Positions 32,616-39,592 of a stretch of 51,576 bases of DNA are shown here, piece after piece. The stretch comes from Acidilobaceae archaeon (lineage in GTDB: Archaea; Thermoproteota; Thermoprotei_A; Sulfolobales; Acidilobaceae). The first letter of the stretch is position 1. Each line of letters starts with the position of its first letter. Below the pieces are notes generated by a model, which saw only the letters and a list, made by a program, of their open reading frames with translations, was not told the origin of the DNA and ran no database searches. A program made the position numbers and the translations under genes. The stretch is from assembly GCA_027014125.1 (NCBI GenBank), contig JALWEI010000005.1, forward strand, positions 1 to 51,576, written 5' to 3'.

Positions 32616-33449
32616 CTAGAGGGTTATTAATTTTTTAATTGTATCGTGGATGAACTTTCTACCTTTGCTCGTTATCTCATAGCACCCTTTCCTACCACCA
32701 ACTTTAATTATAAGATTTTCCTTTGCAAGCTCACGAAGTTCACGATAAATGGTCCCCGGCTTAGCCTCTGGAATGGTATTAATAATGTCCTTAGGTGATA
32801 GACAACTATTTTTAGATGACATCAGCGTAAGAAGTATAAGGTCTTTGATCTTTAACTCATCCACAAGTGGCACAAGCTTGTCGTCTATGTTCTCTACTAC
32901 CCTAAGAATGTAAGTAGATATTGAAAATGGGGAGAATATATTCTCAATAACTTCTTCACTAAGGTTACCATATATGCGTAGAAACTCTTCCAGTAACCAT
33001 GTTGCGGTCTCAATTATATGGCGTGCATCCCATTGCGAGATAGGTGTTTGATTAGCGTGTGCGGCATCCCTACTATTTCTGAGAGTATATATAGAATAGT
33101 ATGCTACCTCTAACATAATTTTCTTCTCCTTGCCTTTGTTTCCTTTTCCTTTGTGACTAAGGGTACTATTAATTTTGTCGATTGTTGTCTTCACCTTAGA
33201 AGATTCAACGGGTACACCCTCGATACTTGATACTATCTTGATAAACTCTTCGACAAACTTTCCAGCATCAACTCCAAGCTTGTCAAACATACCAAGCCTG
33301 TAATCATTAATTAACTCAATGTACCGATCGTAAAGATATTTACCTTTATCTGAAGCTACATCCTCTAGCTTATGCCGAAGACTTTCAGGAAAGAGACTTT
33401 GACGAATGAGCTTTCTAACTCTGCTAGTACTTGTCTCAGTTTTATCCAC
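32616..33449 (-). CDS. HEPN-like domain fused to a winged helix (HerA operon, gene C)
   Basis: About 277 residues from GTG 33449, supported by GAGGTGGAG just upstream; an earlier TTG (33479) is possible. The N-terminal two-thirds are helical. YYSIYTLRNSRDAAHANQ contains R-N-S-R-D-A-A-H, an Rx6H arrangement like the catalytic motif of HEPN ribonucleases (Arg about 124, His about 131 in this numbering). ARHIIETATWLLEEFLRIYG follows, as in apea-type HEPN helices. The C-terminal 75 residues form a winged helix (LSPKDIINTIPEAKPGTIYR, ELRELAKENLIIKVGGRKGC). The HEPN assignment is based on pattern only. Confidence 0.65.
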   Translation of the reverse strand: MDKTETSTSRVRKLIRQSLFPESLRHKLEDVASDKGKYLYDRYIELINDYRLGMFDKLGVDAGKFVEEFIKIVSSIEGVPVESSKVKTTIDKINSTLSHKGKGNKGKEKKIMLEVAYYSIYTLRNSRDAAHANQTPISQWDARHIIETATWLLEEFLRIYGNLSEEVIENIFSPFSISTYILRVVENIDDKLVPLVDELKIKDLILLTLMSSKNSCLSPKDIINTIPEAKPGTIYRELRELAKENLIIKVGGRKGCYEITSKGRKFIHDTIKKLITL

Positions 33450-33510
33450 TTTCTCCACCTCTTTATAAAATTTATACAAAAGACGTTAGCCGCTTCCCCT
33501 CTTCAACAAT

Positions 33511-34042
33511 TTAGTTAGCACTACTGGTTTGGATTAGGCTTTTTCTTAACTCAGAAGCTCCACCAATTAACATCTCTTCCACAAGAGCCTCTCCGCTTCT
33601 GGTTATGTAATATTTTTTTTGTCTCTTTATCAAATGCGATATAACCGTGTCTCACGGCATCTTTCAGGTCACGAGAAATATTGGCTGGTATTTTGCGTCC
33701 AGTTTGCTTGAAGTATTCTACTATTTCTTTTTTATCAAAAAAGTTATTATTTTCGTAATATTTTATATAATAGGCAAACACTGTAATCCATTCTTTATTA
33801 GCCTTAGGTTCTCTCTTTAATTTATTAATAAACTCGGGAAGGGATAATTTATCTATTATCGTCTCACTGGAGGGAGCTTCTCGTGGAGTCACCCTAGGCT
33901 GTACATAAATCGATAGTAGGTGTTTATAAGTTTCTATAAATGCGTCTTTCCTGTATTCTTCGGGCACGTTTTTAACAGCTTCACTTGATATATTAATTAA
34001 TGTTTCTAATAGTTCCTTTAATGCTTCAAAGTTATTTTTCAT
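33511..34042 (-). CDS. Winged-helix-type protein B1, frameshifted at an A8 run
   Basis: The frame from ATG 34042 runs to a stop at 33551 (163 residues). Up to about residue 143 it matches the paralogue at 31560-32138 (RKDAFIETYKHLLSIY, EWITVFAYYIKYYENNNFFD, KIPANISRDLKDAVRHGYIA). At 33612-33619 the coding strand has eight A in a row. Skipping one A restores KKYYITRSGEALVEEML, matching the paralogue's NNYYITRKGEELVRGML, and ends at a TAA at 33511. So this is either a one-base frameshift (pseudogene or sequence error) or a slippage-dependent gene. Its ATG overlaps the end of the 34032-34544 gene. Confidence 0.7.
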
Positions 34043-34544
34043 TTCTTACACCCCTATTCTTATATTTCTCCTTAACTTTATTACTCTTTAAGCTAATTTC
34101 TTTTAAATAATCTAGTGCTTTAGATAGGCTATAAATTGTATAAACACCCTTTGATGTTTTCTTCACTATACCTTCTTTGTGTAGCTCAGAAAGTCGTGCT
34201 GCAATAGCCTTAGGGTCCTTCCCTAGAATGCTAGCAATCTGCTCAACTGTAGTTGTTGGCTCGGTGCTCTTTACTACTTCCTTACCCTTTAATTCATTTA
34301 TCTTGTAAGCTAAATAACGTGAAAGAATGACTAGAAATACTTTTTCCTTATCTCCTATGTCTGTTTTTACGATTTCTACGGTACCATCTTGATATACCTG
34401 GACAAATTTACTAGCTACTGAAAGAATCTCTTTAACTAACTCAATCTCTCCACTAGTTGTTATAACAAATCTCTCAATTAGATTGTCTAATTCACCCCCA
34501 GCTTTATCTATCTCCACTGTGTCACACCCTAGAGTACGCCACAT
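34032..34544 (-). CDS. Winged-helix protein A1, first gene of the HerA operon
   Basis: About 170 residues from ATG 34544. This start is chosen because a TATA box (CTATATTAAAG, about 34564-34575) lies 25 bases upstream, predicting a leaderless mRNA; the frame upstream of it lies in promoter DNA. Helical N-terminal half (GGELDNLIERFVITTSGEIE, KVFLVILSRYLAYKINEL) and C-terminal winged helix (TTTVEQIASILGKDPKAIAA, RLSELHKEGIVKKTSKGVYT). It shares layout with the protein at 32141-32575. The tail is Lys/Asn-rich. Confidence 0.75.
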   Translation of the reverse strand: MWRTLGCDTVEIDKAGGELDNLIERFVITTSGEIELVKEILSVASKFVQVYQDGTVEIVKTDIGDKEKVFLVILSRYLAYKINELKGKEVVKSTEPTTTVEQIASILGKDPKAIAARLSELHKEGIVKKTSKGVYTIYSLSKALDYLKEISLKSNKVKEKYKNRGVRNEK

Positions 34545-34823
34545 GACATATATTCCTACAGCTTTAATATAGATTATGTATACCAATTACGATTAATAGT
34601 ACAATGATAGTCTATTGAATCGTATTACTAATTGCTAACTACTATATAGAGTATTAGTGTCTACTAGAGTAACATATCGTGTAGCTACATTTAAAGATTA
34701 ACATGGCAAACAGAGTTAGATATGTATTACACGTGACATTTTAACATACATGCTGATAAAGAGCGCTATAGCTTAAAATATAGAGGTCAAGTACAGCATC
34801 TAGAGTTCAACCCTTAAACACTA
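34545..34823. promoter_or_regulatory. A+T-rich control region upstream of the HerA operon
   Basis: The minus-strand box CTATATTAAAG at about 34564-34575 is well placed for the operon. The remaining interval is A/T-rich with no gene. It marks the sharp boundary where base composition returns to the G+C-rich host type at about 34,825. Confidence 0.5.
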
Positions 34824-35490
34824 ATGAAAACTAGGGTCTACACGCTACTATCACGTGGGGTGGTTGAGGGGGTTGAGCGTAGGCGGCCTTCCCTCCTGGA
34901 TATTGCCAGCTCTTACAGGAGGCTTCTAAGCCCCCGGCCCGGGCTAGGGAGGATATTCCTGTTTATCGGTGCGGATCGGCTAGCATAGGGTATGTGGCTC
35001 CCCATGCTCAGCGCCCACCTGTATAGGATTAGATATAGTGAGGAGGTTGTGAGTCTCCTCCTATGCCTACACGGCCTGATAAACACTATCCTGTTACCCC
35101 TGTCGGGTAGCCTTGTTGACTGAGTGAATCCTGCCTACGGCCTCATGCTATCCGAGGCGGCTAGGGCCCTCTCGGCACTCCTACTCTCTGACCCCAGCCC
35201 GCTGGCCCGTGCTGACGCTGGCATAGTGGTTATGGGCTTCTCCTTCGCCAGCTGGATACCCTCATATAACCTAGTTATAGCCAGGCTCGCTGGGGGCAGG
35301 CTGGGGGAGGCTTATTCGCAGGCCAATGTTTATCGTAGCATAGCCTCCGGGGCCATCCCTATATCAGGGGCGCACTAAATGACTACGTGTCCCCCGCCGC
35401 CTCATACATGGTGCCAGCCGTAATGCTTACGATACTGGCATTGTATGCACTGCTGCTAGGCAGAGGGCTTGAGGCCCGCGGGCGACAGGT
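34824..35490 (+). pseudogene. MFS transporter remnant
   Basis: In one frame from ATG 34824 the translation reads RRPSLLDIASSYRRLLSPRP, LGRIFLFIGADRLA, stop (TAG 34986-34988), GMWLPMLSAHLYRIRYSEEV, LPLSGSLVD, stop (TGA 35121-35123), VNPAYGLMLSEAARAL, then MGFSFASWIPSYNLVIARLA. This is an MFS-like order of helices. Near 35375 the frame changes, and LNDYVSPAASYMVPAVMLTI with a last helix and a basic end follow. With two in-frame stops, a frameshift and only about 220 codons of an expected 400, it is a decayed and internally deleted gene. Confidence 0.8.
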
Positions 35491-35499
35491 TCCTCCTCC

Positions 35500-36213
35500 G
35501 CCACCCCCACTCCCTACCGCCACTCTCCGTAGCCCGTCTCCGTAGTCTCCCTCTAGGAATACTATATTCTTCATCCTGGACGCCATCAACCCTATCCTGT
35601 TGAAGGAGGATGAAGTTGCCCTTACATTGGGTATAGGGTCCTGTAGTCCTGGTGGATATCAACATGGAGTATACCCGGACGGCCCAGCAGGATCTCCTGG
35701 GTCCCATTACCATGATGCACGTCAAAGTCTAGCACAGCAACCCTACCCCTCTCAGACAGCAAGACAGCCAGGAGGCGTCAGTATTGACAAGGCAGAAGAC
35801 CTAGGTAGGAGCATTGAAAGCCGGGCCAGAAACCCCCGCATGGTGCCCCGGAGGCCGACCAGCAATAAACACCAGAGCCTCCGTGGCACGATCCACTGCA
35901 TACAACACAAACCCAGCCAGGACCTCGTGAGCCTGCTGGGTACCAGGCGACATATAGTATCAGGATCAATAAAGCAGTGGTCCAGAGCAGATTCAAGGTC
36001 CTGCCTCAAGTCAAACAAATACTCCTCACTATGAACCCAACCATACAAATCTAATCCAGCAAGTCTGGGAAAGACCCTATTAACCCCCATCCCACAACCC
36101 GGAAACCCTGAAGACCTCCCTCAAAATCCTAAGCCTCTCAGGCCTCTCAGGATGATAAACCCCGAGGAGGCTCATATATCATAAAATACATGTGCTAAAC
36201 CAGATCCAAACCC
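35500..36213 (-). pseudogene. HDAC-family deacetylase remnant
   Basis: This is homologous to the intact deacetylase at 26634-27623 at DNA level along most of its length, including the His/Asp catalytic block (plus strand near 35700-35740, CCATTACCATGATGCACGTC against CCATTCCCATGATGCACGTC). The 5' end reads LDLV, stop, HMYFMIYEPPRG against YLVWHMYFRMHEPPAG. Further stops and frame changes follow. About 200 bases that encode the segment before the C-terminal LEGGYGAG motif are missing. It sits upstream of the degenerate tRNA-Arg, copying the order of the intact pair. Confidence 0.85.
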
Positions 36214-36279
36214 AACATCATACACCCAATGAGAAGAATAAAACACGCCAAGGGAAAAACATAACCCCCCGGGGAAGGA

Positions 36280-36360
36280 GGGCCCGTAGCCTAGCCAGGA
36301 CAAGGGCGCCGGTCTCCGGAGCCGGGAGGCTCCTGGGTTCAAATCCCGGCCGGTCCGCCA
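36280..36360 (+). tRNA. Degenerate tRNA-Arg(CCG), probably a pseudo-tRNA
   Basis: 81 bases against 79 in the intact gene. The first 33 bases and the anticodon loop CTCCGGA are identical to the copy at 27707. Differences weaken it: an acceptor strand of CCGGTCC gives one C-C mismatch and one G-T pair, the anticodon stem has a T-G pair, the variable loop is two bases longer (GAGGCTC) and the T stem has a T-G pair. CCA is still encoded. Some function cannot be excluded. Flanking DNA on both sides also resembles that of the intact copy. Confidence 0.75.
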
Positions 36361-36407
36361 CCACATACCACAAAACCATCATAAATCTATGAAGAGAATT
36401 GCATTAG

Positions 36408-36728
36408 TTATAGATTCTTTATATATTCACGTCTTATGACTATAAGTAGCCCATGCTTGGATTCTAGCTTTCGTCGGCTAGAAGTTTCGGCAACGATTAC
36501 AACTCTCCTCAGCGCCTTAGATGTAAACCTTAACGCCTCATATACCGCTTCTACCGTATATATCAAATTCCTCGACAACTTCCCTAGGGTTTCTAGAATA
36601 CCATAAACAGTTACACGGGTCCCCCTAACAGTTCGACCTACCACCACGCCCACCAGGTACCACTTCGAGCCATTTGTATCCTGGCAGCAATACCATATTC
36701 TAGCCACCATCATAGCAGCCAGTTCCAA
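36408..36728 (-). CDS. Hypothetical protein
   Basis: A 106-codon open frame with ATG 36728. It has beta-like runs (WYLVGVVVGRTVRGTRVTVY) and a helical middle (LIYTVEAVYEALRFTSKALR). It ends basic. No family is recognised and no strong ribosome site is visible. It lies just past the degenerate tRNA-Arg and may be a remnant of the mobile region. Confidence 0.4.
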   Translation of the reverse strand: MELAAMMVARIWYCCQDTNGSKWYLVGVVVGRTVRGTRVTVYGILETLGKLSRNLIYTVEAVYEALRFTSKALRRVVIVAETSSRRKLESKHGLLIVIRREYIKNL

Positions 36729-37158
36729 CTAAAAGAAGATGCAACGCTATAATTCTTAAAGGGTCTTAAACATCAGGATCACCTACAGAATACAGAATAG
36801 GCTCCAAGCCTCTAAACGTTTAGTCATAGATGCCGAATTATTTTTTGCAGATGGATATTGAATCTAACGGTGAAACTGTGCAACATATTTAGTAGCTTGG
36901 TTCTGCGAGCCGCGGATCCCCGTTGGCCATGGGTATAAGTACTGCCTACTCGATAGGAATTAGGACCGGAAGAAGGCGTGCTGGTGTAGTATGGGTTTCT
37001 GGGGGCCCGGGTGTAAGTAAGGTGGGGTGGGGGCTTTCGCCAGTATATTAAAGCTGCATGCTATAGACGTGGTTGCATGGGCTCCCTGGGGGCTTTAACC
37101 TGGGAGGGAGTTCCTGGATAAGTATGTAAACGTGTAGGATCCCTTAGGTGGAAGGAGA
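36729..37158. other. Intergenic region before the DNA methyltransferase
   Basis: 430 bases without a supported gene. Composition changes from A/T-rich (to about 36900) to G/C-rich. Near 37051 there is CAGTATATTAAAGC, a TATA-like box that could serve the methyltransferase gene with a leader of about 80 bases; GGTGGAAGGAGA directly precedes its TTG start. Confidence 0.4.
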
Positions 37159-38076
37159 TTGAAGAGCAAGAAAGGTGGCAGGAAGAGGACGAGGACTAGT
37201 AGTTTTGGTGTGCAGGGCAGGATAGCGCACGACTCCACCCCGTTCTACTCTAGGCGGCTGTACCGGGAGCTTCCCCTGCCTAGGCCTTCGCCTAAGGACC
37301 TTGTGGAGAACCCTGTTCCGGGGGAGTTTCTGGATAGGGTTGTGCTTGGTGATGCGAGGGAGGTGTTGAGGAGGCTACCAGACAATAGTGCGCACCTTAT
37401 GGTGACCTCGCCGCCCTATAACGTGGGGAAGGAGTACGATGAGGACCTAACGCTGGGGGAGTACCTCGGCTTCATAGAGGAGGTTATGAGGGAGGTCTAC
37501 CGGGTCCTGGTGTGGGGTGGGCGTGTCTGCTTCAACGTGGCGAACCTGGGGAGGAGGCCTTACATACCCCTCCACGCCTACCTTATAGAGCGCTTCGAGA
37601 GGATAGGCTTCCTCCCCAGGGGCGAGATCATCTGGGACAAGGGGGAGGCGGTATCCGGCTCTAGCACGGCCTGGGGCACGTGGATGAGCGCCGTCAACCC
37701 TATACTCAGGGACCAGCACGAGTATATCATTGTATTGAGCAAGGGAGACTACAAGAGGAGGAAGGCGCCAGGCAAGAAAGATACTATAACCCGGGACGAG
37801 TTCCTGGAGTACACGAGGAGCGTGTGGAGGTTCCCCCCGGAGAGCGCCAGGAGGGTCGGGCACCCGGCACCCTTCCCCGTGGAGCTGCCGTACAGGTGTA
37901 TACAGCTCTACACCTTCACAGGAGACATAGTCCTAGACCCCTTCGCAGGCTCAGGCACAACCTGCGTCGCAGCAGTGAAGACGGACAGGCACTACATCTG
38001 CATAGACACAAACCCAGAGTACACGAGGATAGCCGAGCACAGGATCAGGGAGGCGAGAAGTCACGCCCGCCTATAG
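37159..38076 (+). CDS. DNA amino-methyltransferase (probably N4-cytosine, beta class)
   Basis: 305 residues. The catalytic motif TSPPYNVG (83-90) precedes the SAM-binding motif LDPFAGSGTTCVAAV (about 259-273), the beta-class order. SPPY rather than NPPY favours N4-cytosine methylation, though N6-adenine cannot be excluded. The start is TTG 37159 after a strong GGTGGAAGGAGA. No restriction endonuclease gene is adjacent, so it is an orphan enzyme or its partner is elsewhere. It may protect DNA or act in regulation. G/C-rich composition suggests long residence in the genome. Confidence 0.9.
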   Translation: MKSKKGGRKRTRTSSFGVQGRIAHDSTPFYSRRLYRELPLPRPSPKDLVENPVPGEFLDRVVLGDAREVLRRLPDNSAHLMVTSPPYNVGKEYDEDLTLGEYLGFIEEVMREVYRVLVWGGRVCFNVANLGRRPYIPLHAYLIERFERIGFLPRGEIIWDKGEAVSGSSTAWGTWMSAVNPILRDQHEYIIVLSKGDYKRRKAPGKKDTITRDEFLEYTRSVWRFPPESARRVGHPAPFPVELPYRCIQLYTFTGDIVLDPFAGSGTTCVAAVKTDRHYICIDTNPEYTRIAEHRIREARSHARL

Positions 38077-38082
38077 GGCGCC

Positions 38083-38088
38083 TTTTTT
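38083..38088 (+). terminator. T-tract terminator of the methyltransferase gene
   Basis: Six T in a row stand 7 bases after the stop codon, following GGGCGCC. Archaeal RNA polymerase stops at such tracts without needing a hairpin. Confidence 0.5.
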
Positions 38089-38304
38089 GACGCAACCCGT
38101 GAGGACTCATGGACTCGTCCGGCACCTGCTGGAGCCCTCCTACGCTAGTTCCATATCCTAGCAAAACTCTTGAGGCTCAAGACCGGGGCCATGTGGATTC
38201 TCGACAGTGGTAGCACTGGATGCTTTTTTACTTGTTGTAGAGGTGAAATTTTTAGAGGTGCTTTATTGAAATTTAAGTATCAGTATGGGGGTAGATGTTG
38301 TTGT

Positions 38305-39414
38305 ATGGTTATGGCGATAATTAGATGTGTTGTAGTTATGGTATTTGTTATTGTTGCTGCTGTTGGTGGTCTAGTGAGTCATGGTTATGGTGGTGGTTAT
38401 GTTTTGTTTAGTGATGGTAATGTTACGGTTCAGTATATAGATAATATGGTTGAGTTGTTGGAGCCTGATGTGGTTTTTGAGTATTGTGGTGTTAACTATA
38501 TTAGTCTTGGTTTTAGTGTTATGCGTGATATAGAGCTTGTGGGGGATGGAGCCAGTGTATTCTCTATGATCAATGATAGCTTAGCTGGGCTTAGGGTTAT
38601 GGAGGAGGCTAGGAGGAACTTAACGATTGCCCTGGAGGAGTATGCTGGTTATGTTAGGTTTGATGGCAGGCAGCTGCTTGTGGATGTCGATAGGGGGAGG
38701 GGTGGCGTCTATTTTGTCGTGGTTGTACTTGATCGGGGTTATGGAGAGGCGGAGGCTAGGCTCATTGCCGAGAGGCTTATACCCCTGCTCAGGGAGTGGG
38801 GCATAGAGGATTTGGTCATAATGCGTGGGGAGTCAAATGCTACCTACGAAGAGCTGGAAGGGCTCATTGTGTCCATGAATCATGCGTTGAGGAAGCAACC
38901 TCTAGGCTCAGGGGCACCTGAAATCGTGAAGAGGTATAGGAGCATGATGGAGAACGAGGAGGAACCCAGTGATACTGTGTTCCGGGTCTTCTACACAATG
39001 GCTATAACCGATACTGGAAGGGTAGACGTGTACATCCACGGGATCAGGCCCACCCAGGGCGAGGCGATTGAGTTCGTTAGGTGGGTTAGGGACGCAGTTG
39101 GCTACTGCAACGTTCCGATCCACTTCATCTTCACTGGGGCCAAGCCCCCCACGGCGACCCTCCCCATGGAGGTTAGGAGCCACACTATCACCGTTAGCAA
39201 AGCCAGCGCTATGGAGAAGCCGAGCAGGACAAACACTATACCAGATGCGACGCACCGCAATGAAGCGGGAGACACGAGTGACGCCCCTACACGCGGGCCC
39301 GCCACCAGCGGGCTAAACGAGGCTAGGAGGAGACCAGTGCAGGTCCTAGCTGTGCTAATGCTCCTACCCTTTATAATGGCGGCGTTTCTGCTAGGCTACT
39401 ATAGGAATCACTAG
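38305..39414 (+). CDS. Secreted, C-terminally anchored protein of unknown function
   Basis: About 369 residues from ATG 38305 (ATG 38311 possible). The upstream part of the open frame is low-complexity and lies in promoter DNA. A signal peptide (AIIRCVVVMVFVIVAAVGGL) precedes an exported domain with an alpha/beta middle (RGGVYFVVVVLDRGYGEAEA), NDS, NLT and NAT sequons, and a C-terminal membrane helix (VQVLAVLMLLPFIMAAFLLG). The first 250 bases use T-rich codons (GTT, GGT, TTT), unlike the later G/C-rich part, so the gene may be composite. No family recognised. Confidence 0.65.
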   Translation: MVMAIIRCVVVMVFVIVAAVGGLVSHGYGGGYVLFSDGNVTVQYIDNMVELLEPDVVFEYCGVNYISLGFSVMRDIELVGDGASVFSMINDSLAGLRVMEEARRNLTIALEEYAGYVRFDGRQLLVDVDRGRGGVYFVVVVLDRGYGEAEARLIAERLIPLLREWGIEDLVIMRGESNATYEELEGLIVSMNHALRKQPLGSGAPEIVKRYRSMMENEEEPSDTVFRVFYTMAITDTGRVDVYIHGIRPTQGEAIEFVRWVRDAVGYCNVPIHFIFTGAKPPTATLPMEVRSHTITVSKASAMEKPSRTNTIPDATHRNEAGDTSDAPTRGPATSGLNEARRRPVQVLAVLMLLPFIMAAFLLGYYRNH

Positions 39415-39563
39415 GGCCCCGCGGTTTAGGGCTTAGCTTTAAGCGGTTGTACGGAGGCGGGGGGATCCGGTCCCTGGCTTGGGCGTGTGCCTAGCAGCCT
39501 CGAGGCCCCGCTCTGGCCCTGTTGCTATCGTGGAATGCGGGGATATTCCTAAAAGGTACTATG

Positions 39564-39574
39564 TATATATAAAT
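39564..39574 (+). promoter_or_regulatory. TATA box deciding the start of the 39593 gene
   Basis: TATATATAAAT is a strong box. Its centre lies about 25 bases before TTG 39593, which predicts a leaderless mRNA beginning at that codon. Confidence 0.6.
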
Positions 39575-39592
39575 ATATGCTTGGGGAGCCCA

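Noticed and set aside
34986-35123. Recoding of TAG and TGA (pyrrolysine or selenocysteine) in the MFS-like gene
   Set aside because: The same gene also has a frameshift and is missing about half its length, so the stops are best read as decay. No other gene here uses internal stops.
27786-36279. Calling a complete integrated virus or plasmid
   Set aside because: No integrase, capsid, replication initiator or conjugation gene was recognised; only the HerA-type ATPase and winged-helix proteins hint at a mobile origin.
36280-36360. Counting the degenerate tRNA-Arg as a second working tRNA
   Set aside because: A C-C mismatch in the acceptor stem, weakened stems and an enlarged variable loop against an intact copy nearby make function doubtful, although the anticodon and CCA remain.
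28981-36728. CRISPR array or cas genes in the A+T-rich region
   Set aside because: No regularly spaced repeats were seen; the short repeats present (ATGTTGCATTC, ACTTATATG) occur only twice each and no Cas motif is present.
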